From a virus, in the IMG/VR virus record IMGVR_UViG_3300017963_000200, positions 1 to 64,000 of that record: a DNA stretch of 64,000 nt. One strand, given 5' to 3'. The notes below the pieces were generated by a model. The model saw only the letters and a program-made list of their open reading frames with translations, did not search any database and was not told where the DNA came from. Position numbers and translations under genes: made by a program. Of this stretch, positions 23,907-32,244 are shown piece by piece. Numbering within the stretch: the stretch's first letter is position 1; every line of letters begins with the position of its first letter.

Positions 23907-24317
23907 ATGAGGAACGGAGTGAAGTTCATGCACGTCCGTACCGAGAAGAACGGTGCGGTCACCTTAGCCTATAAACGGCTCGACGAGGACAGCGACCTCT
24001 GGCTCTTCGGAGCGGCCTTCTGTGCCCCGACCGACATGTTCAACCGGGTTCGGGGGCGTGACATCGCGCTGGGGCGTCTACGCGAGCGTGTGGGGCGCGA
24101 GGAGGGCAACGGCAAGCCGCTCCAGATGCCGGGAACCACGAGCCTCTACAACGGGCAACAGCCACATCGGTCGGAAGATCTCATCGGACGCGTCCTGTCC
24201 GACTTGACGGCCAAGCCCTACAAGGGTCTTGACTCCGAGGGCGAGTGGAAAATCTGGTATCCGCAGTTCCTGTACGCCGTAGAACGCGGAGACGTGATCC
24301 GCAGGAAGAAGAGCTGA
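23907..24317 (+). CDS. hypothetical protein, 136 aa
   Basis: One-base gap after the upstream stop. Beta-rich first third, then a basic helix (GRLRERVGREEGNGK). No motif recognised. Confidence 0.6.
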   Translation: MRNGVKFMHVRTEKNGAVTLAYKRLDEDSDLWLFGAAFCAPTDMFNRVRGRDIALGRLRERVGREEGNGKPLQMPGTTSLYNGQQPHRSEDLIGRVLSDLTAKPYKGLDSEGEWKIWYPQFLYAVERGDVIRRKKS

Positions 24318-24319
24318 AG

Positions 24320-24731
24320 ATGTACGAAGTCTTCGAAGTCCCGGGTTCTCCGACGCCACCGGACGAGATGTGGCAAGATTCCAATGGATTTTGGAGGGAT
24401 GGTCTCGGTCGTTTCTGCCAAAGTCCGACTTTCATCTGCGACTGCTGCGGCAGACGAAAAGAACGACGAGTTCGCCAATCCCCTCGACATCGTCATCGAC
24501 GCCGGGGCCAAGGCCATGTTGGCGGCGCTGGCAGAGGACCGCGAGGAGGAGCTGCGGCAAGTCAAGCGCGGACGCGCAGCGTATCGGAAGCTGCACGGAT
24601 TCAAGATGGAGTCCGTCGAGGTCGATCTTCCGCAGCGGAAGAAAAAGAAGAGGTCCGGGGTGAAGATCGGTACGAGTCTGGGCGACCTGTTCAAGCAGGC
24701 CGGAGTCGACAAGGTCGACGAGGAGGATTGA
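24320..24731 (+). CDS. hypothetical protein, about 136 aa, apparent frameshift
   Basis: The ATG at 24320 opens MYEVFEVPGSPTPPDEMW and reaches CDCCGRRK at about 24458. Beyond that the +1 frame is the coding one (NDEFANPLDIVIDAGAKAML...VDEED) and stops at 24731 with a standard junction. Removing one A from the AAAA run joins them. Alternatively the second part is a separate gene starting at 24384 with no ribosome-binding site. The joined form, with a Cys knuckle and Lys-rich tail, is more likely. Confidence 0.45.
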
Positions 24732-24732
24732 G

Positions 24733-24996
24733 ATGGCCAAGGTTTGGTCAGTGAAAAGATGGGAGACGAAGGGTCTTCAGCAGCTCGAAGGTCAATTTTC
24801 AAGCGATGTCAATAACAACCTCAAGGTGTACTTCAAGCAGGACGGCTCTTGGGGCGTCTTCTTGAGGATGGGGAGAGATGCCTTTGAGAACAAGGCCGAT
24901 GCCGCCAAGCGCGCCGAGGAACTCCGGTTGAAGAAAATCGCCAATCTGGAGAAGAAGATCCAGAAGCTGAAGGACATGACCTTCGAGGAGGCCTGA
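24733..24996 (+). CDS. hypothetical protein, 87 aa
   Basis: GAGGAGGATTGAGATG junction. Short beta part followed by a long basic coiled coil (AKRAEELRLKKIANLEKKIQ). No function recognised. Confidence 0.6.
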   Translation: MAKVWSVKRWETKGLQQLEGQFSSDVNNNLKVYFKQDGSWGVFLRMGRDAFENKADAAKRAEELRLKKIANLEKKIQKLKDMTFEEA

Positions 24997-24997
24997 G

Positions 24998-25408
24998 ATG
25001 GAAATCGAGAAGCATTTCGTCACGTTCCTGAGTCCGGGAACTTTCGTGTCCGAGGAGTCGACCTACGAGATCGACAGCTGGGACGTCCAGAAGGCGATGG
25101 AGATGGCCGCATCGGTCAAGGAGCGCTACGGCGCGACTCCCTACGCCTTCTACTTCACGACCCGGACTCGGGGAGACGACGACTTCGACAGCAAGCGGAC
25201 GGCGACGAGTTGCACGTACCACCTCGGCGGCGAGCTGCTGACCGTCGAAGACGTGGAGCGCGAGAACAAGCCGGACCAGGAGATCCTGCTCTCCAACATG
25301 CGGAGCCACACTCCCAAGGTCGTCCGCAATACCAACTCCTGGATGCACCACGCTCCGTTCAAGGACGGCGACGTTCTGCTCGACTACACGCCGCCGCAGG
25401 CCGACTGA
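24998..25408 (+). CDS. hypothetical protein, 136 aa
   Basis: Coupled to the previous gene. Starts with strands and a helix (VQKAMEMAASVKERY), then FYFTTRTRGDDDFDS and a HxxxxFKDGD tail. The layout recalls small phage proteins with a G-x-x-D beta motif; no confident family. Confidence 0.6.
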   Translation: MEIEKHFVTFLSPGTFVSEESTYEIDSWDVQKAMEMAASVKERYGATPYAFYFTTRTRGDDDFDSKRTATSCTYHLGGELLTVEDVERENKPDQEILLSNMRSHTPKVVRNTNSWMHHAPFKDGDVLLDYTPPQAD

Positions 25409-25788
25409 TGCACCAGATCATCCTCACCACCAAAGGCAAGAACGAGGATCCCTACTCTGTCATCACGCTCAAGGTTGATGACAAGGAGCTTCATCAGACG
25501 GGTGGATACAAGGACCCGTACTCTGCGCTCCTGGAGATGGCGAATTGGCTCGTGCATGCCTACCAGGAGGCCAAGGCCGACAACATCTGTGACGTCTGCC
25601 TGGGAGCTGGCGAACCTCTTTCGAAGAAACCCTGCATGTGCCGGGGCACCGGCAAGATGTCCGAGGCGGCGATCTACCTGCGCGAGCAGCTGGTGGAGGC
25701 CGAGATGGAGCTGGACAAGTTCGCCGTGTTCGTCGCGGCCACCTGCAATACGACGCCTGAAGTCGCAAGAAAGCTGGTGCTGGAATGA
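25408..25788 (+). CDS. protein with DnaJ-type Cys repeats, 126 aa
   Basis: ATGA overlap. CDVCLGAGEPLSKKPCMCRGTGK (about residues 53-76) resembles one half of a DnaJ zinc-binding module. An N-terminal beta domain and C-terminal helix flank it. No J domain, so it is not a co-chaperone in the usual sense. Confidence 0.6.
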   Translation: MHQIILTTKGKNEDPYSVITLKVDDKELHQTGGYKDPYSALLEMANWLVHAYQEAKADNICDVCLGAGEPLSKKPCMCRGTGKMSEAAIYLREQLVEAEMELDKFAVFVAATCNTTPEVARKLVLE

Positions 25789-26258
25789 ACGAGAAGCCGA
25801 AGTGTCCGCGCGACTGGATCACCAACCACGGCGACAACTCCATGTACCAGGGTCAGGAAGACCGCTGGTTCTGCGGGGAGTGCGAGCGGGAGGAAGAGCA
25901 GCAGCGCATCGTGGAGCTGGAGGACGAGGTCGAGATGCTCGAAGACGAGATCCGGGACCTCAAGGGCGGTACGGCCCCTCCGGTCGAACTGCCGAAGATC
26001 TTCACGGACATGCGTATCTACGACTGGGAGACCGAACGCTACCTACCTCTCAAGAAGAAGCACATCACGATCTCCGGGCGCATCTTTGGCATCCGGCTCA
26101 CCGAACGTCTTCTCGATCCAGATGGTAGGAAGGGGATGGTGGCTGAACTGTATATTGAAGATGATGAGAACTGGTTCCTCGTCTCTCAGTTCAGCCCGCG
26201 CTGGCTGGAGGATCTGGAGGGCGTCGTGGCAACTGCCCGGAAGGTGGAGAGTCAGTGA
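25785..26258 (+). CDS. Cys/coiled-coil hypothetical protein, 157 aa
   Basis: CPRDW...WFCGECE in the first 35 residues, then an acidic coiled coil (IVELEDEVEMLEDEIRDLK), then a beta-rich C-terminal domain. Overlaps neighbours by 4 bp and 1 bp. Confidence 0.6.
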   Translation: MNEKPKCPRDWITNHGDNSMYQGQEDRWFCGECEREEEQQRIVELEDEVEMLEDEIRDLKGGTAPPVELPKIFTDMRIYDWETERYLPLKKKHITISGRIFGIRLTERLLDPDGRKGMVAELYIEDDENWFLVSQFSPRWLEDLEGVVATARKVESQ

Positions 26259-26473
26259 TGGCCACTATCGAGGAGCAACTGATCAGGGAGGTGGGCTCGA
26301 AGGTGGACCGCGTTCTTGAGCTGCTCAAGACTCAAGTCCCCGTCGTCTGTCCCCGCTGCGAAGGCATCGTCCGCCACAAGGGCATGAACAAGCTGGAGAG
26401 GGGCGTCACCACGGTCCACTGCCCTCACTGCCAGGGTTACTTCGAAATCGAGGTGAGGAGAGGGTGGGGTTGA
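26258..26473 (+). CDS. zinc-ribbon protein, 71 aa
   Basis: Helix followed by CPRCEGIVRHKG...CPHCQGYFEIE, a complete four-Cys ribbon of rubredoxin or TFIIS type spacing. Probably binds nucleic acid or a protein partner. Start taken at ATG 26258 rather than the GTG before it. Confidence 0.65.
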   Translation: MATIEEQLIREVGSKVDRVLELLKTQVPVVCPRCEGIVRHKGMNKLERGVTTVHCPHCQGYFEIEVRRGWG

Positions 26474-26474
26474 G

Positions 26475-26921
26475 ATGAAGAATCCTCATCGCATCAAGCT
26501 CATCAGCCCCGCACAGATGATCGGACTGGCGCTCATCCTTGCTGGAGCAGCAGGCGTTCTAGGGTTCTGGCTCAGTAAGAACTACGGAATCGGAAAGCTC
26601 CGAAGTGATCTGGAGTGGTGTCAGCAGACTCTCTACGACGAGTGTGGCGACCTCTGCAACTGCGATCCTCCTTGGTACATGAGCAATCTCTGGATGCTGG
26701 AGATGCAGTACGAGACTTTCGGCTCCATCCCCATCGAGGTGTGCAACGAGGAGATCGACGAGATTGTCGATTTCTATGAGACCAGGAGTGGTCACGAGGA
26801 ATGGGAGGAGACCTTGAGTGACTGCACCTTGGAGCTTCAGCAGTGCCAATGGGGGCTGGAGGAGTGCAAGGAAAGCTGCGACCTGAAGAAGGTGCAGGAA
26901 ATCTTGGAGATCAAGAACTAG
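26475..26921 (+). CDS. membrane-anchored Cys-rich protein, 148 aa
   Basis: One TM helix at about residues 14-33, then an acidic domain with eight or more Cys (WCQQTL, CGDLCNCDPP, CTLELQQCQWGLEECKESC). The Cys-rich part would lie outside the cytoplasm and could form disulfides. A related layout appears at 28135. Confidence 0.65.
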   Translation: MKNPHRIKLISPAQMIGLALILAGAAGVLGFWLSKNYGIGKLRSDLEWCQQTLYDECGDLCNCDPPWYMSNLWMLEMQYETFGSIPIEVCNEEIDEIVDFYETRSGHEEWEETLSDCTLELQQCQWGLEECKESCDLKKVQEILEIKN

Positions 26922-27832
26922 TGCCACCCAAGAAGTACACTGCCGAGGACCTCATCCAGCGCCTCCGAAACAAGTTCGGAGAGTCGCAGCGGTATGCTCT
27001 CTTCGAGCAGGTGGCCAATGGGACCGGTTGGGCCGCGAGCAGCTGGGTCGACGCCATCGTCGTCTACCTCTGGCCGAGCGACGGTCTCACGCGCTGCGCC
27101 TTCGAGGTCAAGGCCAGTCGGAGCGATTTTCTCAACGAGCTTCAGAATCCGGGTAAGAACGAGTGGGCTCGGCAGATGTGCCACGAGTTCTGGTTCGTCG
27201 CATCCAAGACCGTCATCAAGGAGGAGGAACTGCCCGAGGGCGTCGGCTGGATGAGACCCCACGGCGACGGGCTCGCCATCGTGCGCCACGCCTCTCGGAC
27301 GACTGCCGAGATGGACGCCGAGTTCGTCGCGTCGATCTGCCGGTCTATTCAGAAGTCCCAGAAGCGCGAGGAGAGCGAGATACGGAAGAAGGTCCTGGAA
27401 GAGAGCTTGGAATACCAGGACAACCTCCGCTTCCGCCACGACGTCGAGACGTTCGTCAGGTCTCACGGAGGCAGACCCTACGAGATGCAGGCTCCAGGAG
27501 GCGTAGAGGAGGTTCTGGACGATCTGATGCACGACCCGAAGGCGAAGCACGAGGTCGAACAGATCAGACATGTTCTGCGGGACTTCCAGCGGAAGATGTG
27601 TGACCTGTTCAACTTGTTCCTGCCGGTGGCATACATGAGCCTGGTGGAGACCGATGATCTCGGAAACTTCCTGGTTGACCACTACAACGAGAACGATCCC
27701 TTGACCATCGCGGAGAAGCGGGCGCTCTTGAAGCTTCCGAAGAAGGATCGAACTTCGTACTGGACATCCGAAGCGGAAAGAGCAGTGGCCGTGTTCGACC
27801 GGTTGCGGAGACTTCTCGGTGAAACGGGTTGA
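26921..27832 (+). CDS. PD-(D/E)XK nuclease-like protein (MmcB-like core), 303 aa
   Basis: D44 in WVDAIVVYLW and E62-V-K64 in CAFEVKASRSDFLNEL form a PD-(D/E)XK metal site. The following CHEFWFVA block matches the phage/bacterial MmcB-like family linked to DNA repair. The C-terminal half (from ~150) is helical and unrecognised. GTG start at 26921 immediately after the upstream stop. It could act in phage DNA repair, recombination or host DNA cleavage. Confidence 0.7.
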   Translation: MPPKKYTAEDLIQRLRNKFGESQRYALFEQVANGTGWAASSWVDAIVVYLWPSDGLTRCAFEVKASRSDFLNELQNPGKNEWARQMCHEFWFVASKTVIKEEELPEGVGWMRPHGDGLAIVRHASRTTAEMDAEFVASICRSIQKSQKREESEIRKKVLEESLEYQDNLRFRHDVETFVRSHGGRPYEMQAPGGVEEVLDDLMHDPKAKHEVEQIRHVLRDFQRKMCDLFNLFLPVAYMSLVETDDLGNFLVDHYNENDPLTIAEKRALLKLPKKDRTSYWTSEAERAVAVFDRLRRLLGETG

Positions 27833-27857
27833 CTCTGAGGGAGCCTTTTGATATAGG
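27829..27857 (+). promoter_or_regulatory. sigma70-like promoter
   Basis: TTGACT (27829-27834), 17-bp spacer, TATAGG (27852-27857), directly after the nuclease-like gene and before the 27894 operon. Confidence 0.75.
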
Positions 27858-27893
27858 AAGAGTTCAGTACGTGGAACTGTATGTGAGAGTATG

Positions 27894-28133
27894 ATGGCCG
27901 AGAAAGTCCAGCTCTACATCCTCGCTGACGGCGAGCACTGCTCGCCCAAGTGCCCGTTCCTAACGAACACCACGGACGGCGTTCCCGGGTACGTCCGCAA
28001 GGCCTACCCCGACGAGCGCATCCACATCTGCCGTCTCTTCGGTCAGCTCGATCACATCGATGAGAGCGGCCCCGGTTGGCAGCTCACGAGAGCGACACGG
28101 GCACCTGGCTGCGTGGCGCTGGAGGAGAATTGA
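27894..28133 (+). CDS. Cys-containing hypothetical protein, 79 aa
   Basis: First gene of its transcription unit. CSPKCPF, ICRLFG and a late Cys hint at a metal site; similar small proteins occur widely in phages. ATG at 27891 is an equally possible start. Confidence 0.6.
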   Translation: MAEKVQLYILADGEHCSPKCPFLTNTTDGVPGYVRKAYPDERIHICRLFGQLDHIDESGPGWQLTRATRAPGCVALEEN

Positions 28134-28134
28134 A

Positions 28135-28809
28135 ATGAAGGTCAAAGGCAAATGTTCGTACTGCGGAGCCGAGGGCAACGACACCTTCCAGGTTGAAACT
28201 CCCGAGCCGAAGGCGAAGGGTGAAAACTTTCTGACGACGGCGTTGGTGGTCTTCGGGATAAGCGGCATTCTCGTGTTGCTCAGCGCCTTCTTCTACTTCC
28301 ACCCGACCGCGACCGAGCAGGAGGTAGAGGAGCGCATCGCCGAGCAGTACAAGGACGACTGCTGGGTATCCGACGTCCAGAAGGAGATGGGCCTTCCCCG
28401 CGCCACCGACGAAGAGCTGTGGTGCGAGGCCCACGGTCATTGCGGGCCGGCTCGGCAGACCTTGGTGGCCGAGATGGTCTCTTATGCCGAAGAGCTGGAC
28501 AAGATCCTGCCCGAGTACAACGACACCCTCGAACAGCTCATCAAGTGCAAGAAGGAGAACAAGGAGCACATCGAGGACTGGAACGAGCTGTACGACGAGA
28601 TGACGGCCTACTCGGAAGCTTCCATCGAGTCTCTCTGCGCGGAGGAAGTGCAGCGAGCTTGGGAAGATGCGTCCGAAGCTGTCGGCATGTACCACCGCTG
28701 CGTCTGGGACTCCCACAAGGAGATGGTGAAGGTCTACTACGCCGAGGAGAAACTGGGCCAATTCATCGACGAGAAGAAGGCGCTGGCTTGGTGGAACGAA
28801 GACGAATAG
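28135..28809 (+). CDS. zinc-ribbon/TM/helical protein, 224 aa
   Basis: Short N-terminal CSYCGAEG motif, TM helix at about residues 35-55 (ALVVFGISGILVLLSAFFYF), then a long acidic helical domain with scattered Cys. Likely an inner-membrane protein with a large external domain. Confidence 0.65.
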   Translation: MKVKGKCSYCGAEGNDTFQVETPEPKAKGENFLTTALVVFGISGILVLLSAFFYFHPTATEQEVEERIAEQYKDDCWVSDVQKEMGLPRATDEELWCEAHGHCGPARQTLVAEMVSYAEELDKILPEYNDTLEQLIKCKKENKEHIEDWNELYDEMTAYSEASIESLCAEEVQRAWEDASEAVGMYHRCVWDSHKEMVKVYYAEEKLGQFIDEKKALAWWNEDE

Positions 28810-28818
28810 GAGGTTCGG

Positions 28819-29334
28819 ATGATCCAGGAAATCGAAAATGGCGACGGACAGGTGAAAGTAGTTGCGGCAGGTCAAGTGGAAACTCAATCACTCTTGGGAT
28901 TTCGACTCATCGGGATGTACCAAGAGGGAGACTATGTGCCGGTTCAAGAGCAAGTCCCGGATCCCACCGCTGGATATTCCGGAGCCACGACATACGTGAC
29001 GCGGCACATTCCTACTGCGCAGACCTTTTTCATCATGCGTAAGGACGAGGCTTCGGCACTGGAAGGCATGCAGCTGATGCTCGATAGCACCCGAAAGGAA
29101 CTTGATGAATCCAAGAATGCCTTCGCAGAAAAGGAGAAGGAGGCCAAGGACTACCAGGAACGCCTGGAGGGCCAGAAGCGCACCATCGAACGTCACGGGC
29201 GCGACCTGATGACGTGCCAAGAGAACCAACGCACGCTCCAAGAGTCCAACAACAAGATGGAGCGCGACCTGGGCAAGCTCCGCGAGGCCATCGGCACCAA
29301 GCAGTTCAACGAGATTCTCGGCGTGGAGAAGTAG
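28819..29334 (+). CDS. coiled-coil hypothetical protein, 171 aa
   Basis: Preceded by AGGAGG. The N-terminal 70 residues are beta-rich; the rest is one long coiled coil (KEKEAKDYQERLEGQKRTIE). No function recognised. Confidence 0.6.
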   Translation: MIQEIENGDGQVKVVAAGQVETQSLLGFRLIGMYQEGDYVPVQEQVPDPTAGYSGATTYVTRHIPTAQTFFIMRKDEASALEGMQLMLDSTRKELDESKNAFAEKEKEAKDYQERLEGQKRTIERHGRDLMTCQENQRTLQESNNKMERDLGKLREAIGTKQFNEILGVEK

Positions 29335-29544
29335 ATGCCGAGCGCCTACCTGACAGCGGTGCGCGAAATGCAGGAGCCTGGATGCTGGTACAACGAACTG
29401 CGTCGTCTGCGCCTGGAGGTCGAAGCCGCCACCACTGCGGGAAACTTCAAAGAAGCGCATCGTGTAAGGGACCTCCTGAAGAGTGTTCAAGAAATGTACC
29501 AGCAACGGTTCGGCGAGCCGCCTGACGAGGAACGATACGCATGA
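29335..29544 (+). CDS. helical hypothetical protein with UVR-like motif, 69 aa
   Basis: Starts directly after the upstream TAG. A LRRLRLEVEAATTAGNFKEAHRVRDLLK-type helix pair resembles the UVR motif of UvrB/UvrC, which mediates protein contacts. Resemblance is by eye only. Confidence 0.55.
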   Translation: MPSAYLTAVREMQEPGCWYNELRRLRLEVEAATTAGNFKEAHRVRDLLKSVQEMYQQRFGEPPDEERYA

Positions 29545-29795
29545 AAACCGAGTATCAGTACATCCATTTCGCGAAAACCGCCGAGAAGCCGAAGACCGTG
29601 GTCTACGAGTGCCGTAACAATCGAAGCGGCGAGGTCCTCGGAGAAGTGAAGTGGTACGGTCCATGGCGGCAGTACTGCTTCCATGTTGCCGGCGGCGCTC
29701 CCTACACCACAGCGATCTTCAACGTGGGCTGCATGAAGGACATCTGCGACTTCATCGAGCAGCTGCCGCGCAAGACGAGCAGGAAGAAGGATTGA
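29541..29795 (+). CDS. conserved phage hypothetical protein, 84 aa
   Basis: ATGA overlap. The pattern FAKTAEKPKTVVYECRN...LGEVKWYGPWRQYCF is widely seen in small phage proteins of unknown function. C-terminal basic tail. Confidence 0.65.
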   Translation: MKTEYQYIHFAKTAEKPKTVVYECRNNRSGEVLGEVKWYGPWRQYCFHVAGGAPYTTAIFNVGCMKDICDFIEQLPRKTSRKKD

Positions 29796-29796
29796 G

Positions 29797-30291
29797 ATGA
29801 AATACAAGGAAGCGGTCGAGTTCCTGAAGGATCTCGGAAGCGCGACTCTGCATGGGTCGCTGCCGTTCGAAACCCAGCACAAGCTGTTCCAGGTGGCGAC
29901 CTTCATGTGGGGTCGCGCGGATGAGCTTCAGGGTCGCATCGAGCGTCTGGAGAAGGTACTCGCAGCTCGCGGGGGCCAGACGCTGCCGACCGAGTACAAG
30001 CTGGCCGATCAGATCAAAAGCCTGGAGGAAGAGATCAAACGGCTCAAGGGCGAGTCCGGCATCGTCGAGATCGAGGAGCAAGGCGTCTTCCTGGCGCTCC
30101 CGTTCATCTTCTCCCGGGAAGTGCTGGTCGCGGTCGTGGATGAGCTGGCGTTCCGGTTGAAGAAGATCGACCAGGACGATCAGATGCTCACCGACTTCAG
30201 AACCCAAGTCCGCTCGTTCATCAAGCGCTGGAATCTCGATGGCGATCCGCACAGCTTCGCATCGCTACAGGAGAGAAACAATGCTGGCTGA
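29797..30291 (+). CDS. helical hypothetical protein, 164 aa
   Basis: AAGGATTGAGATG junction. Long central coiled coil (QIKSLEEEIKRLKG) between two helical parts. No family. Confidence 0.6.
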   Translation: MKYKEAVEFLKDLGSATLHGSLPFETQHKLFQVATFMWGRADELQGRIERLEKVLAARGGQTLPTEYKLADQIKSLEEEIKRLKGESGIVEIEEQGVFLALPFIFSREVLVAVVDELAFRLKKIDQDDQMLTDFRTQVRSFIKRWNLDGDPHSFASLQERNNAG

Positions 30292-30508
30292 AGAACTCGT
30301 GAAGAAGCATGGAAGCGCGCTCATCGGCAGGACGGTGCTCACCAACCCGATGGGCGAGTATCCTGGAGGCTACGCCGAGGTACTGGAGCTGGAGCCCGAT
30401 CCGGAAGCTCCGGAGATCGTCTTCCAGGTGAAGCATCCGACCTTCGGGGAGATCGGGGTCTTCGGGTACGAGCGCGTCTACCTGATTGAAAAGGTGCCGA
30501 TCGGATGA
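30281..30508 (+). CDS. hypothetical protein, 75 aa
   Basis: Overlaps the upstream gene by 11 bp; preceded by AGGAGAGAAAC. Small beta-barrel-like sequence with repeated G-Y/G-V strands. No family recognised. Confidence 0.55.
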   Translation: MLAEELVKKHGSALIGRTVLTNPMGEYPGGYAEVLELEPDPEAPEIVFQVKHPTFGEIGVFGYERVYLIEKVPIG

Positions 30509-30660
30509 GGCGTCTCAGCGGCAGCTCCAGCTGGATCCCCCTCCTGCGTCCACGCGGCGTGAGGGAGATCTTCCGGGCAGCGGCGTACTGGACGGCATTC
30601 ACGGTTTCCGTCGTCTGGATGATCTTCATGGTCCTACTCTTGGCAGGAGTTCTCAAATGA
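30505..30660 (+). CDS. small membrane protein, 51 aa
   Basis: ATGA overlap. Basic N-terminus followed by one TM helix (residues 26-48, TAFTVSVVWMIFMVLLLAG). Confidence 0.6.
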   Translation: MRRLSGSSSWIPLLRPRGVREIFRAAAYWTAFTVSVVWMIFMVLLLAGVLK

Positions 30661-30743
30661 TTCTGACACCCCCTTTCGGCTACTGGATCGACCGGCTCAT
30701 CGATCGGCTGATCAAGGCATTCCGTCGATGGAGAAGCAAATGA
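30657..30743 (+). CDS. very small basic protein, 28 aa
   Basis: ATGA overlaps at both ends argue for translation. The peptide has an amphipathic basic C-terminus (DRLIDRLIKAFRRWRSK) that could contact membrane or nucleic acid. It may serve mainly to couple translation to the helicase. Confidence 0.45.
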   Translation: MILTPPFGYWIDRLIDRLIKAFRRWRSK

Positions 30744-32224
30744 TCCTGACCGATGAACAGCAAGCCATCATCCGCGCGGAGCCCGACGTTGGCGCTCCCG
30801 TGAAGGTCACCGCCTTCGCAGGGACCGGCAAGACCTCGACGCTGAAGGAGTACGCCTCGGTGCGTCCTCGATCGCGGATGCTCTACGTCGCGTACAACAA
30901 GTCCATCCAGCTCGAAGCTCAGAGGAAGATGCCCCACAACGTGGAGTCGCGGACCGTTCACTCGCTGGCGTTCCGGCAGGTGGGCCACAAGTACAAGGAC
31001 AAGCTCGGGAACGTCCGTGTCGGCGACATCATGCGGCTGATGGGGATCAGCAACTACAAGGTGGCCTACTTCGTGTCGGAGACGTTGAAGCGCTACATCG
31101 CATCAGCCGACTACCACATGACGAAGCAGCACGTCCCGAAAGGCATTGAACGAATCTTCAAACAGGATGAGCGGTACGCGAAGGAAGAGAAACCCATCGA
31201 GAAGATCCTGTCCTTGGCGAACGACGCCTGGACCGCGATGCGCGACGTGAACAACGTGGATATCATGATGTCCCATGATGGCTACCTGAAGCTCTACCAG
31301 ATCGGCGCTCCCCGCGTCCGGGCCAACTTCATCCTGATGGACGAGGCCCAGGACACGACGCCCTGCGTGTGGAGCATCATCATGCAGCAGCCGGCGCGAA
31401 AGGTGATCGTGGGCGATCCGCACCAGGCGATCTACGGTTGGCGCGGGGCCAAGGATGCCCTCTCCCAGGTGATGACCGCGCCGCACCTCGATCTGTCGCT
31501 TACCTTGTCCTTCCGGTTCGGAGAGGCTCCGGCAAAGAACGCGAGCAAACTGCTGGCCCAGCTGAAGGAGGAGGACCGTACCCTGCGCGGGAACCCCGAC
31601 GTGAGGACCGAGGTCCACACGCAGGAACGCTCTGTCTATCCGGACGGCTCCGTGGTCGTCTGCCGGGGAAACGCCGAGGTGTTCCGGCTCGCGTCCGAGA
31701 TCAGCAAGAATCGCAAGATCGGTTTCATCGGCGGCTCCGAGGGTTACCGTCTCCAGCTCATCCTGGACGTGCTGGCGCTCTACGAGGAACATAAGGATCA
31801 AGCGCAGAACCCCCTCATTCGGGCTTTCGAGACCTTCGATGATTTTTCGGCGTTCGCGCACGAGACCGAAGACATCGAGCTGATCTTCGCCTGCGAGACG
31901 GTGGAGGCACACGGGCCGGGTGTCCGGGCCGAGGTCGCCCGGATCCGAGCAGCAGAGGTTGACCCCCGAATCGCGGCGGTGACCTTCTCGACGGTCCACA
32001 AGGCCAAGGGGATGGAGTGGGACAACGTCTACCTCGGCAACGATCTGAAGACCGCCATCATGATGCACTGGTCGAATCCAACCGAGTTCTTGTATTCAGA
32101 CGAGGAAGCCAACATCCTCTACGTCGCGCTCACTCGTGGAATTCGGAACCTGACCTTCCATCCGGTGATCCAGGAGTTCATCGAAGTAGGTCGCGGCCAT
32201 CATCGATCAAAATACTCGTGGTAA
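30740..32224 (+). CDS. superfamily 1 DNA helicase (UvrD/Rep-like), 494 aa
   Basis: ATP-dependent 3'-5' helicase. Walker A AGTGKT (residues ~27-32), motif II MDEAQD (~201), motif III GDPHQAIYGWRGA, motif V TVHKAKGMEWDNVY and motif VI YVALTRG are all present. It is shorter than cellular UvrD (~720 aa) because the 1B/2B insertions are reduced, as in many phage forms (compare T4 Dda). A role in phage replication or recombination is likely. Start set by the ATGA overlap; an upstream in-frame ATG exists at 30728. Confidence 0.9.
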   Translation: MILTDEQQAIIRAEPDVGAPVKVTAFAGTGKTSTLKEYASVRPRSRMLYVAYNKSIQLEAQRKMPHNVESRTVHSLAFRQVGHKYKDKLGNVRVGDIMRLMGISNYKVAYFVSETLKRYIASADYHMTKQHVPKGIERIFKQDERYAKEEKPIEKILSLANDAWTAMRDVNNVDIMMSHDGYLKLYQIGAPRVRANFILMDEAQDTTPCVWSIIMQQPARKVIVGDPHQAIYGWRGAKDALSQVMTAPHLDLSLTLSFRFGEAPAKNASKLLAQLKEEDRTLRGNPDVRTEVHTQERSVYPDGSVVVCRGNAEVFRLASEISKNRKIGFIGGSEGYRLQLILDVLALYEEHKDQAQNPLIRAFETFDDFSAFAHETEDIELIFACETVEAHGPGVRAEVARIRAAEVDPRIAAVTFSTVHKAKGMEWDNVYLGNDLKTAIMMHWSNPTEFLYSDEEANILYVALTRGIRNLTFHPVIQEFIEVGRGHHRSKYSW

Positions 32225-32230
32225 CCACGA
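32216..32230 (+). other. small hairpin spanning the helicase stop codon
   Basis: TCGTGG-taacc-CCACGA-type stem: TCGTGG (32216-32221) and CCACGA (32225-32230) enclose the TAA stop. No T-run, so not a standard terminator. It may affect read-out of the message. Confidence 0.35.
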
Positions 32231-32244
32231 AGTAGGAGGACAAA

